This document shows positions 1 to 10,000 of a DNA stretch of 64,000 nt, in pieces. Under the pieces are notes generated by a model that searched no databases, was not told where the DNA came from, and saw only the letters and a list, made by a program, of their open reading frames with translations. Source of the stretch: Myxococcus xanthus (GTDB lineage: Bacteria > Myxococcota > Myxococcia > Myxococcales > Myxococcaceae); the NCBI RefSeq assembly GCF_006402735.1, contig NZ_CP017174.1, positions 5,397,001 through 5,461,000 on the forward strand. The letters are read 5' to 3'. The stretch's first letter is position 1. Every line of letters starts with the position of its first letter. The translations under genes and the position numbers were made by a program.

Positions 1-7
1 CGTCCTC

Positions 8-1282
8 CTACTCCTCGGCGAACGGAGCAATCGCCTGGGCCACGGCCAGCTCCTGCCGCGCCTCGCTGAGCTCCGAGTTGGTGGCGCGAAGCCGGTCGCT
101 GAGCACTTGGACGAAGCTCCAGAGCATCTTCACCGCGAGGATGGACTCGCGCTTCATCAGGCCCATCAGGTCCGGCCGCGAGATGACCATGGTGCGCGTG
201 GGCTCCGTCGCCCGCACCGTCGCCGAACGCGGCGCGTTGTCGATGAGCCCCATCTCTCCGAAGTGGCCACCCGCGCGCAGCTCGGCGATCTCCACGCCGT
301 TCTTCTCGATGGCCACCCGGCCCCGGATGACGACGAAGAGCTCCTCGCCCGGCTGCCCCTCCACCACGATTTCACGCCCCGCGGGATACGTGCGCGTGGT
401 CGCGATGGACAGCACCGCCGTCTGCTCCTTGTAGGTGAGGTGACGGAAGAGCGGAATCTTGCGCAGCGCCTCCATGCGCGACTGCGCTTCGCTCGACTCC
501 TCGCTGACGGTGGCGCCTTCGCCCGCGACCTTCACCACCACCGCGGTGATGTTGTCCTTGCCGCCGCGCTCGTTGGCGACATCGATGAAGCGCTTGGGCA
601 GGTCCGCGGGCGCGATGCCGGAGATGAGCGGAAGGACCTCCTCGTCCTCGACATAGCCATGCAGGCCGTCCGAGCAGAGGATGAACATGTCCCCGGGCAC
701 CAGGTCCACGATGAGCGTGTCGACCTGGACGGACTCCTGGATGCCCACCGCGCGGGTAATCACGTTGCGGTACTGCGAGTTGGCGGCCTGGTCCTTGGTA
801 ATCGTGCCGGCCTTGAGCTGCGCGGCGACCAGCGTGTGGTCCTCCGTCAGCCGGTGACACTGGCCATGCCGCACCAGGTAGACACGGCTGTCACCCACAT
901 GGCCGATGACGCCCTTGTTGCCGCCCACCGCGAGGCACACGAACGTCGTGCCCATGCCGCGCTTGGTCGCGTCCGACATCGCCGTCCGGTAGATGTCCGC
1001 GCACGCGCGCTGGACGGCCACCTCGACGAGCGCCGCCGCCGCGGAGCGGCTGTCCGGCGTCGGGTTGTTGCCCAGGTCCTTCAACAGATGGCGGTTGGCG
1101 GAGATGTGCTGCTTGACGACCTCCGTGGCGCGGTTGCTCGCGACCTCGCCGGCCGCGTGACCGCCCATGCCGTCAGCCACCACGTAGAGGCCGAGTGCCG
1201 CATCCACCAGCATCGCGTCTTCGTTGTGCTGCCGCCTGCGGCCGACGTCGGTCAGTCCAAAAGCTTCTGTGGTCAAGGCCAC
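8..1282 (-). CDS. PP2C-type Ser/Thr phosphatase fused to a cyclic-nucleotide-binding domain
   Basis: The N-terminal ~245 residues form a PP2C/SpoIIE-like metal-dependent phosphatase, with the HNED motif near the start, DGMGGH (metal-binding Asp), GDSR and a later CSDGL motif. The C-terminal ~120 residues are a cNMP-binding (Crp/PKA regulatory-like) fold with the GEMGLIDNAPRSATV cassette. It is probably a cytoplasmic protein phosphatase counteracting Hanks-type kinases, with activity modulated by a nucleotide or by an intramolecular switch. The frame is open to a GTG at 1336. I chose GTG 1282 because a GGGAG lies about 8 nt upstream and the protein then starts just before the conserved GLTDVGRRRQHNED block. 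The FHA gene lies about 70 nt upstream on the same strand, so the two are likely co-transcribed. The family call is firm; the exact start is not. Confidence 0.88.
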   Translation of the reverse strand: MALTTEAFGLTDVGRRRQHNEDAMLVDAALGLYVVADGMGGHAAGEVASNRATEVVKQHISANRHLLKDLGNNPTPDSRSAAAALVEVAVQRACADIYRTAMSDATKRGMGTTFVCLAVGGNKGVIGHVGDSRVYLVRHGQCHRLTEDHTLVAAQLKAGTITKDQAANSQYRNVITRAVGIQESVQVDTLIVDLVPGDMFILCSDGLHGYVEDEEVLPLISGIAPADLPKRFIDVANERGGKDNITAVVVKVAGEGATVSEESSEAQSRMEALRKIPLFRHLTYKEQTAVLSIATTRTYPAGREIVVEGQPGEELFVVIRGRVAIEKNGVEIAELRAGGHFGEMGLIDNAPRSATVRATEPTRTMVISRPDLMGLMKRESILAVKMLWSFVQVLSDRLRATNSELSEARQELAVAQAIAPFAEE

Positions 1283-1352
1283 CGCGAACACTCCCGTGTG
1301 TGACAGAGGGCGACTCCGCACGTTACGCAGGCCCACGAAGACGTGGCAAGGC

Positions 1353-1865
1353 TCAGGGAGCCATCCTTACGGCCAGCATCCGCACAAAACCGCTGGCCGT
1401 GTAGAAGCCGACCTCCACCTGGCCGAAGCGCAACCGAGCCCCATCCGCCACCGGAACGGCCTTCCGGGGCACCAGGCGGACGCCCCCCGCCCAGGAGCCA
1501 TTCTTGGACCCGGCATCCGTCAGCAGGAAGCCCGCATGGCCTTCCTCCCGACTGAACCAGGCGTGGAACCGGGACACGCTCCCGTCGTCCAGGACCACGT
1601 CGTTGTTGCCCGTCCGCCCCACGGTGATGCCCCGCCCGAAGGCGTTCGTCCGCGATTTCACGACGGGAAACGCCAATGGCCCGCTGGCCCCCAGCGTGGG
1701 GGTCCCCGCGTTCGTCACCGTCTTCAGACGGTACTCCTCCCCGTCCCCGCCGCTGCCTTCCTCCGTCGCCGGAGTGAAGACGAGCAGCGCGGCTGGCAGG
1801 TTCCGCTCGAAGACTTCTCGGTTGCGGAGGTATCGCGACACATGGGCGCTGAGCGGCTCGGGCAT
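1353..1865 (-). CDS. FHA domain protein
   Basis: This 170-aa protein has a forkhead-associated domain in its C-terminal two thirds. The visible motifs are GRGITVGRTGNNDVVLDD (the Gly-Arg strand), SVSRFHAWF (Ser and His of the phosphothreonine pocket) and DAGSKNGSWAGG (the Asn-Gly loop). FHA domains bind phosphothreonine peptides. The roughly 70 N-terminal residues do not resemble a domain I recognise. It ends about 70 nt before the PP2C-cNMP gene on the same strand, so a phosphothreonine reader and an eraser are encoded together. The start is ATG 1865. No signal peptide or membrane segment is visible. Confidence 0.87.
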   Translation of the reverse strand: MPEPLSAHVSRYLRNREVFERNLPAALLVFTPATEEGSGGDGEEYRLKTVTNAGTPTLGASGPLAFPVVKSRTNAFGRGITVGRTGNNDVVLDDGSVSRFHAWFSREEGHAGFLLTDAGSKNGSWAGGVRLVPRKAVPVADGARLRFGQVEVGFYTASGFVRMLAVRMAP

Positions 1866-1912
1866 ACGCGGCGTGCGAACAGAGTGCTCGCAAGCCGCAC
1901 TCTACGCAAAGC

Positions 1913-2518
1913 CTAGCGCCAATCCACGAACAACCCGACCATCGGGCCACCTACGAAGAAGCGGCCAAGGCTGCGGCGCTTGTAGCCAAATGCCTCGGCA
2001 TACCCCACAGCGAGCCCACCGGCGATGTCCCCGAACTGGTAGCCCAGGTGGACGCGGCCCTCGATGAGGCCCGCCACGCGCCGGTCCTTCTCCAGCCCAC
2101 CGTCGAAGTCCGCGCCGTAGAAGACGGGACCGCCGGTGACCTGGAAGCCCCAGTGCACCTGGCCGGGCAGGTGGTTCCGGTAGCCCACACCCAACTGCGG
2201 GCTGTGCTGGTAGAAGGAGCGCACCGCGTTCTGCGGCTTGCCCTCCTCGGCATCGGGGAACGCGAGCCCCCACGACAGACTGCCCTCCAGCAGCAAGGCG
2301 AAGGCGTCCTTGCGGTCCTGATAGAAGGTGAACTGCCACTGCACCTTCGTCTGGGAGGCCACCAGACCATCCTGGGCGCTGACCCCCAGAAGCACGCCGC
2401 GAGGCGCCCAGGCGGGCGTCGGAGAGCGGTGCTCCGGAGGCCGCTGCGCCTCCTGTGCGCCCGCGGAAGAGGCCAGACCAAGAACACCAACCAGCAGAAC
2501 GGGAAGCTTGCGGAGCAT
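1913..2518 (-). CDS. Exported protein, possible outer-membrane beta-barrel
   Basis: The 201-aa product starts with a clear Sec signal peptide (MLRKLPVLLVGVLGLASSAGAQ, probable cut after AGA). The mature part is rich in alternating aromatic/Gly strands such as WQFTFYQ, LSWGLAF, LGVGYRN, VTGGPVFYGAD and MVGLFVDWR, ending with an aromatic-Arg C-terminus. That pattern fits a small outer-membrane barrel but is not proof. I do not recognise the family and assign no function. It lies upstream of the FHA/PP2C pair on the same strand with a gap of about 47 nt, so it may share their transcript. Confidence 0.65.
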   Translation of the reverse strand: MLRKLPVLLVGVLGLASSAGAQEAQRPPEHRSPTPAWAPRGVLLGVSAQDGLVASQTKVQWQFTFYQDRKDAFALLLEGSLSWGLAFPDAEEGKPQNAVRSFYQHSPQLGVGYRNHLPGQVHWGFQVTGGPVFYGADFDGGLEKDRRVAGLIEGRVHLGYQFGDIAGGLAVGYAEAFGYKRRSLGRFFVGGPMVGLFVDWR

Positions 2519-2664
2519 GGGAGCCTCTTCCCGCCATGGCGCGGCCCGCTTGTCAACGGACTGTTCGTTTGGTTATGACACGCCTTTGTTACCTTCGGAT
2601 GGGCCCAGGCCGGGGATGTCCTCCCGGAACCGCTCGCCGCGGGGCACAAGGAGCGGAACCCCGC

Positions 2665-2868
2665 ATGCCAGTCGTGACAGTCCGGGCCGGAAACAAACAG
2701 CGCCCGGGTAGGTTCGACGTACTCGTCCGCAAGACCACGGAGAAGGTCTCCGACCTGCTGGAGGAAAGTGACCGGGTGCTCGTCGTCTACGAGCAGGGCT
2801 GCGCGAGCCTCTACTACGAGCGCGAAGGCGACATGCCCCACCCGCCCACGGTGAACCGCCCTTCCTGA
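2665..2868 (+). CDS. Small hypothetical protein (67 aa)
   Basis: This short frame starts at ATG 2665 with a good ribosome site (AAGGAGCGGA, centred about 10 nt upstream). It encodes a basic start (MPVVTVRAGNKQRPGRFDV) followed by an acidic/hydrophobic segment (SDLLEESDRVLVVYEQG) and a Pro-rich tail. No domain is recognised. The ribosome site and typical third-position GC support it being translated. It lies between the divergent exported-protein gene and the convergent ADI-like gene. Confidence 0.5.
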   Translation: MPVVTVRAGNKQRPGRFDVLVRKTTEKVSDLLEESDRVLVVYEQGCASLYYEREGDMPHPPTVNRPS

Positions 2869-2892
2869 GCGTGGTTCGCCGGCGGTCCTTCG

Positions 2893-3837
2893 CTACACCG
2901 CGCGCCGGCGAAGGGGCATCGTGAGGCACCGGACGCTGCCGTTGCCCCGCTCCAGCGCCTCGATGTCGACGCTCGCCACCTCGATGCCGGCCTCCTTCGC
3001 CAGAGGACGAAGGGCCACCGAGGCGCTCTCCGAGGCGAGAATCAGGTCGGGCCCCACGTAGATGAAGTTCGACATGAAGCCGCTCTCCCCTTTCGGCTCG
3101 AAGGGGATGACGCGGCGGCCCCGCTGGGCGAAGTAGCCGTCAAAGGGCTCCCAGTGCGGCGCAACGCCCTGTGCGAACACCTGGATGGGCGTGTGGCGAA
3201 GAAAGGCCCGCGCCACCACCGCCCGCGGCCCAAGCACGTTGAAGGCCAGATCCAGGTGGATGATGCCCAGGCTCTCCGGGATGCGGACGACGGCGGCCTC
3301 GCGGAAGCCCGAACGCCACGCCAGCTCCAGGAAGGGTTGAAGCGCACGCGCGTCGCTGCGCAGCCCCACGTTGACCAGCAGCCGCTCCGCGTCGAGCACG
3401 AAGACGTCCCCGAACTCGATGCGCGCGGACGTCGCGACCTCGTCGCTCGACAGCTCCGGCTGGAGCTGCGACAGCGCGCGGTGCGCCACGTCGAACTCCG
3501 CCAGCCGCACGGGAAAGGCCGCCGTGCCCGTCACCAGCTGACGCCCGAGCACCGCCGCGGTGTCGCGGACAAACACCCGGTTCACCGTGGTGTCGCTCAC
3601 CGCGCGCTCGCGCTCCGGTAGCAACTCCCACAGGTCAATCGTCTGGCAACCGAGGCGCGTCAGCGTGTCCCGCAGCCGGCCAAAGGCGTCCTCCGCCTCA
3701 CTGCGCGTGACAGGCCGCATGAAGCCGACCGCCGCCGCCTCCTCCGCGCTGGTGACATCCAGCGCCGCGGGCCGGAACACCGCCACGCAATCCAACTGGC
3801 CTGATTCGGACCAGCACTCGAACTCGCTGAACGCCAT
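2893..3837 (-). CDS. Arginine deiminase / amidinotransferase superfamily enzyme
   Basis: The 314-aa protein carries marks of the guanidino-modifying superfamily (arginine deiminase, dimethylarginine hydrolase, amidinotransferase): an FVRDTAAV strand near residue 95, His194-Leu-Asp196 in HLDLAFN, and a C-terminal GNGSVRCLTMPL with the presumed nucleophile Cys304. Such enzymes attack the guanidinium carbon of arginine or related substrates through a Cys thioester-like intermediate. The frame is open to 3960, but ATG 3837 gives a protein beginning MAFSEFECWSESGQLDCV, where family members normally begin. It is transcribed divergently from the lipopeptide operon across a 195-bp gap. It could be a tailoring or precursor enzyme (Arg/Orn/citrulline) or an unrelated housekeeping gene. 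The superfamily is clear; the reaction is not. Confidence 0.75.
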   Translation of the reverse strand: MAFSEFECWSESGQLDCVAVFRPAALDVTSAEEAAAVGFMRPVTRSEAEDAFGRLRDTLTRLGCQTIDLWELLPERERAVSDTTVNRVFVRDTAAVLGRQLVTGTAAFPVRLAEFDVAHRALSQLQPELSSDEVATSARIEFGDVFVLDAERLLVNVGLRSDARALQPFLELAWRSGFREAAVVRIPESLGIIHLDLAFNVLGPRAVVARAFLRHTPIQVFAQGVAPHWEPFDGYFAQRGRRVIPFEPKGESGFMSNFIYVGPDLILASESASVALRPLAKEAGIEVASVDIEALERGNGSVRCLTMPLRRRAV

Positions 3838-4032
3838 CTGCAAGCACCTGTCGTCACAGCGGTGAGTCAGCCCGGACTCCTGGCGCCGAGACCCCACCTG
3901 GAAAGCGCCAACCCCCTGCCTGAGCGCTGGCACCAGAAATTTACCTCGGAACTCCGTCAAGACTAGTCGGATTCAGAACGATTTCATAATAATCCAGATC
4001 TGTAGGATTTCACCTCAGGTCCGTGAGTTTCG
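3838..4032. promoter_or_regulatory. Divergent intergenic region upstream of the lipopeptide operon
   Basis: This 195-bp gap separates the ADI-like gene and the hybrid synthase gene. Its right half (about 3950-4010) is strikingly AT-richer than the surroundings and contains CATAAT at 3985-3990, a possible -10 element for the rightward operon; I see no convincing -35. Only a weak AGGT precedes the synthase ATG. It is the only sizeable gap before the six-gene operon, so its promoter is expected here. Confidence 0.4.
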
Positions 4033-7000
4033 ATGAAGCCATCTTTCGGTGTCTCACAGGCCCCTGTGGATTCCCCTCTGGTCCCCGGTGTGTCTGGAGA
4101 CCGCACGCGTGACGAAATCGCGGCGTGGCTCAGGGCCTATGTGGCCGAGTCCGCCGAGCTCGCGCCCGAAGAGGTCGACGCTCAGGAACCCTTCGTTCGT
4201 TACGGGCTGACGTCGAAGGACGCGGTGTTCTTGTCGGGTGAGTTGGCGGACTGGCTGGGCCGCGACGTGTCGCCCACCATCCTGTGGGAGCACCCCACCA
4301 TCGACGCGCTCAGCCAGGCGCTCGGCCGTGGCACCGCGCCCGTGACGCACGCGCCCGCGACGCCCGTCACCGAGGCCGCGCAGGACGAAGCCATCGCGGT
4401 GGTGGCGCTGGGGTGCCGCTTCCCGGGAGCTCCGACGCCAGAGGCATTCTGGGCGTTACTCCAGCGCGGCGGGGATGCCATCACCGAAGTCCCCGCGGAC
4501 CGTTGGGATGCGGCGAGCCTCTACTCGTCGGACCCGTCCACGCCCGCGACGATGAACACGCGATGGGGCGGCTTCCTTGAAGACGTCGGCGCGTTCGACC
4601 CGCTCTTCTTCGGCATCTCGCCCCGCGAAGCCGTGCGGATGGATCCACAGCAGCGCCTGCTCCTGGAAGTCGCGTGGGAGGCGCTGGAGCGCGCGGGACA
4701 GGCACCGCAGGGACTCCAGGGCAGTCGCACGGGCGTCTTCGTCGGCATCAGCACCAGCGACTACGCGCAGCGACAGTTCGGCGACCGCTCGTTGTTGGAT
4801 GCGTACGCGGGCACTGGCAACGCGCACAGCATCGCGGCCAACCGGCTGTCGTACGTGTTGGGTCTGCGAGGTCCCAGCATGGCCGTGGACACCGCGTGCT
4901 CGTCGTCGCTCGTCGCGGTGCACCTGGCCTGTCAGAGCCTCCGCGGCCGCGAGTGTGATTTGGCGATGGCGGGCGGCGTCAACCTCATCCTGTCGCCCGA
5001 GCTCACCATCGCCTTCTCGCAAGCGGGGATGATGGCGGCGGATGGACGCTGCAAGACGTTCGACGCGTCGGCTGACGGCTACGTCCGCTCCGAGGGTTGC
5101 GGCATCGTCGTCCTCCAGCGACTGTCGGACGCGCTGGCCTCGGGCGCGCCCATCCTGGCCGTCATCCGCGGCTCGGCAGTGAATCATGACGGGCTGAGCA
5201 ACGGCCTCACCGCGCCCAGCGGCGCCGCGCAGCAGGACGTCATCCAGCAAGCCCTCCGTCAGGCCCGGCTGTCGCCAGAGCAGATTGGCTACATCGAAGC
5301 CCACGGCACGGGAACGCCGCTGGGCGACCCGATTGAACTTGCGGCCCTGAGCGCCGTGCTGTCACCGGGGAGGACGGCGGAGCAGCGCTGCTTCATCGGC
5401 TCGGCGAAGAGCAACATCGGCCACCTGGAGGCGGCGGCCGGCATCGCGGGGTTGATGAAGACGGTGCTGGCCCTGAGCCATGGAGAGATTCCGCCGCAGG
5501 TCCACCTGCGCGAACTCAATCCGCACATCGCCTTGGATGCGTGCCGATTCCCGATTCCAACTCGCCGGGAGCCGTGGCCTCAAGCGCCCGGCGCGCGCAT
5601 CGCGGGAGTCAGCGCCTTCGGCTTCGGTGGCACCAACGCCCACGTCATCCTGAGCGAACCTCCGTCGCGTCTCGCGGATGCACCTCGCGTCCCCGAGCGC
5701 GGCAGCCATGTCCTGACGCTGTCCGCCCGGAGCGATGCGGCCCTGCGGAACATGGCCCGGCAGTACCAGGAGCACCTCTCCCGGCCGGACGCACCTGCGC
5801 TAGCGGATGTCTGCTTCACCGCGAACACCGGCCGGAATGCGTGGCCGCATCGGCTCGCGCTCACCGCGAGCTCGCATGCGGAGATGGCGTCGCGGCTCGA
5901 GTCCTTCGCCCAAGGGCATGATGTGCCCGGGCTGCATCAGGCCGAGGCGCAGCGTGGCGCAGCGCCGCGAATCGTCTTCCTGTATCCCGGCCAGGGCACC
6001 CAGTACCCCGGCATGGGACGGCAGCTGTTCGACAGCGCGCCCGTCTTCCGTGAAGCCCTGGAGCGCTGCGACGCGCTTCTCCGTCCGCACCTGGATGTCC
6101 CCCTTCTGTCAGTGCTGTTTCCGACGACGGACGCCACCGCGCAGCTCATCCACCAGACGCGCTACACCCAGCCTGCGTTGTTCGCGCTGGGCCATGCCCT
6201 GACGGAGCTGTGGCGTTCGTGGGGCGTGGTGCCCGACGCCGTCATGGGCCACAGCGTGGGCGAATTCACGGCCGCGCACGCGGCGGGCGCGCTCGGGCTG
6301 GAGGAAGCACTGGCCCTGCTGGCCACGCGCAGCCGGCTCATCCAGGCATTGCCCCAGAACGGCGCAATGGCGGCCGTCCTGACGGATGAAGCCACGGTGC
6401 GCACGGCGCTGGAGGGCGAGCCGCTGATGGACGTCGCCGCCATCAACGGGCCACGGCACGTCGTCATCTCCGGTGAGCGTGAAGCGGTCCAGCGCATCAT
6501 CACGGCGCTTCAGGCTCAAGGTATCGAGTCACGGCCGCTCACCGTCTCCCACGCGTTCCACTCGCCACTGTTGGAGCCGATGCTCGATGGCTTCGAGCAG
6601 GTGGCCCGCGTCCTGCCCGCCCACGCGCCACGCCTCCCGCTCATCTCGAACCTCACGGGCGAGCGCATGTCCCAGGCCCCCGACGCCGCCTACTGGCGAC
6701 GACACGCGCGCGCGCCCGTCCAGTTCTTCAAAAGCCTCCAGACGCTGACGCAGGCGGGCCCCGCGCTGTTCATCGAGATGGGCCCGCACGACACGCTGCT
6801 CGGCATGGCGAAGCGCTGCGTGCCCGAGAGCGCGAGCCTGTGGCTGCCCAGCCTGCGGCGTCAGCAGGATGCCTGGGAGACGCTGCTCGGCAGCCTCGGT
6901 GCGCTGCACACGCGCGGCGTCGCCATCCCATGGAGCGCAGTGGACGCGAACCACCCGCGACGGCGTGTCCCGCTGCCCACCTATCCCTTCGAGCGTCAGC

Positions 7001-10000
7001 GGTACTTGCTGGACTCCACGCTCCCCTCCCCTGCCCACAGCCCGACGATGATGACCCAGACCTCTGCCGCAGCGCCCGTCGTGTCACGCAAGGAGCGCCT
7101 CCTCACGGAGCTCCGCGCGGTCGTCGCCTTGCTGCTCCAGGCACCTCCCGAGAAGCTCGACCCGCGCATGTCCTTCCTGGAGATGGGCGCCGACTCCCTC
7201 GTGTTGCTGGACGCCATCCGCAACGTGGAGAAGCGCTTCGGCGTGAAGCTGGCCATCCGTCAGCTCTTCGAGGAACTGACGACGCTGGACGCACTGGCGA
7301 GCCACCTCGACCAGACGCTGCCCGCGAGCTTCGCCTTGAGCCCCGCGCCAGCCGCGGCGAGTGTTCCCGCTCCGCTCCCCGTGAGCGCGCCTCCCGCCGC
7401 CGCGAACACACTCTCCGCGCCTCCGGGAAGCGCCGTCGAGCAGCTCATCCAGCAGCAGTTGCAGCTCATGGCGCAGCAGCTCGCGCTCCTGGGCGGACGT
7501 CCCTCAGCGCCGCTTTCGCTCCCCGTCGCGGCGCAGGAAGCCCCCGCCCCCAAGGCAGCGCCCGCGAACACCGCGAAGGCTGGAGGCGCGTCACCATTTG
7601 GCGCGGGGCCGAAGTCCGGAACGCCCGAGCGCGAGCTTCCCGCGGTGCAGCAGCGTCACCTGGACGCGCTCATCGCGAAGTACACCGCGCGCACGAAGCG
7701 CTCGAAGGAAGCAGCCGTCCGCTACCGCTCGAAGTGGAGCGACGTCCGGTGGCTGATGAACTTCCGCGCCGAGCTGAAGGAGGTCTGCTACCCCATCGTC
7801 AGCGTGCGCTCGAAGGGGTCGCGGGTCTGGGACGCGGACGGCAACGAGTACATCGACTTCTCCATGGGCTTCGGGGTGCACCTGTTCGGTCACAACCCGC
7901 CCTTCATCATGGAGGCGCTGCAACAACGTCTGGCGGAGGGCATGGAGCTGGGCCCTCAGTCGGACCTGGGCGGACAGGCCGCGGAGCTGCTCTGCGAGCT
8001 GACCGGGATGAAGCGCGTCACCTTCTGCAACTCCGGCACGGAGGCGGTGATGACGGCGCTCCGGCTTGCGCGCGCCGCGACGGGCCGCACGAAAATCGTG
8101 ATGTTCACCGGCTCCTACCACGGCCACTCCGACGGCACGCTGGTGGTGGGGCGCATGGTCAACGGCGAGCCCCAGTCGCTGCCCATGGCGGCGGGCGTGT
8201 CTCCCAAGGTCGTCGAGGACGTCCTCGTACTGCCCTACGGTGAGGACCGCACGCTGGAGCTCATCCGCGAGCACCTGCACGAACTGGCGGGCGTCCTCGT
8301 CGAACCTGTGCAGAGCCGCCGTCCCAATCTCCAGCCACGGGCCTTCCTCCAGGCGTTGCGAACGATGACGCGCGAAGCAGGCGTGCCCCTCATCTTCGAC
8401 GAGGTCATCACCGGCTTCCGGCTCCATCCGGGTGGCGCTCAGGCGTGGTACGGCATCGAGGCGGACCTGGTCACCTATGGCAAGGTGCTCGGTGGCGGCA
8501 TGGCCATTGGCGCCGTCGCGGACCGAGGCGGCTTCGTGGACCGAATCGACGGGGGCGATTGGAACTACGGTGACGCGTCCTACCCCGCTGTCGAGACGAC
8601 CTTCTCCGCGGGCACGTTCTGCAAGCACCCGCTGACCATGGCGACCACGGTGGCCACCTTGAGCCACCTCAAGGCCCAAGGGGCCGCGCTCCAGGAGAAC
8701 CTGAGCCGTCGCGCCGCGGAGCTGGTCGCGCGCCTCAACGACATCTTCCAGCGCGAGCAGGCACCCATCGAGGCGGTCCACGGCGGCTCGGTGCTGCGCT
8801 TCTCCGCCGCGGGCAACACCAGCTACCTGTACCAGTCGCTGGAGATGGACCTGTTCTTCTGCCACCTCATCCAGCGCGGCATCTACATCTGGGAGGGGCG
8901 CACGTGCATGCTCTCCACCGCGCACTCGGACGAGGACCTCGACACCATCGTCCGCGCCGTCACCCAGACGGTGGCCGACATGCGCGCGGGCGGATTCTGG
9001 CCACGCACGACACCGCCCGAGCCGACCCTCGTGGAAGCACGCACGCTGCCGATGACAGAAGCGCAGCGGCAGCTCTGGGTGCTAGCCCAGATGAACCCCG
9101 GCGGCTCCATCTCATACAACCTGTCGATGAGCCTGCGGCTCGAAGGCGTGCTCCAGCGCGAGCTGCTCCAGCGCGCCATCCAGCACGTCGTCGACCGGCA
9201 TGAAGCCCTGCGCATCCACGTCCAAGAGTCCGGCGAGCAGCAGACCGCGGCCGCTTCGCTGGCGCTTTCCCTGACGTTGCACGACCTCTCCATCCTGCCC
9301 GCGCCGGAGCAGGCCGAGCGCCTCTCCGCCTGGTACGAGCAGGAGAGCAACACACCGTTCGACCTGCACCGCGGTGCGCCCTTCCGCGTCAACCTCCTGA
9401 AGCTGGGCGCGCAGGAACACGTCTTCGTCCTCACCGCGCACCACGTCGCGGTGGATGGCTGGTCAATGGGTGTCATCGTCCGCGAGATTGCGGCCCGCTA
9501 CACCGAGCTCCGGGGAGGCAAGAGCAGCCCGCCTCCGCCCGCGATGCAGTGGGGCGAGTACGTGCAGTGGCTCCATGAGCAAGCCGGAACCAAGGAGCAG
9601 TCGGCCCACGAGCGCTTCTGGCTGAGCCGGCGCGTGGAGACGCTACCCGCGCTGGAGCTGCCCATCGACCATGGCCGCCCCGCGCACCGCAGCTACCGGG
9701 GTGCCCGGGAGACGCTGCGGCTGGACCGCGCCACCACCCAGTCCCTGCGGGAGGCAGCGGCGCAGCAACAGTCCACGCTCTTCATGCTGCTGCTCTCCGT
9801 CTACACCACGTTCCTCCACCGCCTGACGGGCCAGGATGACGTGCTGGTGGGCATCCCCACCGCGGGCCGGGGAATGGAGGGCAGCGAGGGAATGGTGGGC
9901 TACTGCGCGCACCTGCTGCCCATCGCCAGCCACGTCCAGGGCGAGCAGACGTTCTCCGAATACGTCCAGGGCCTCAAGCAGGTGCTTTGGGAGGCGTATG

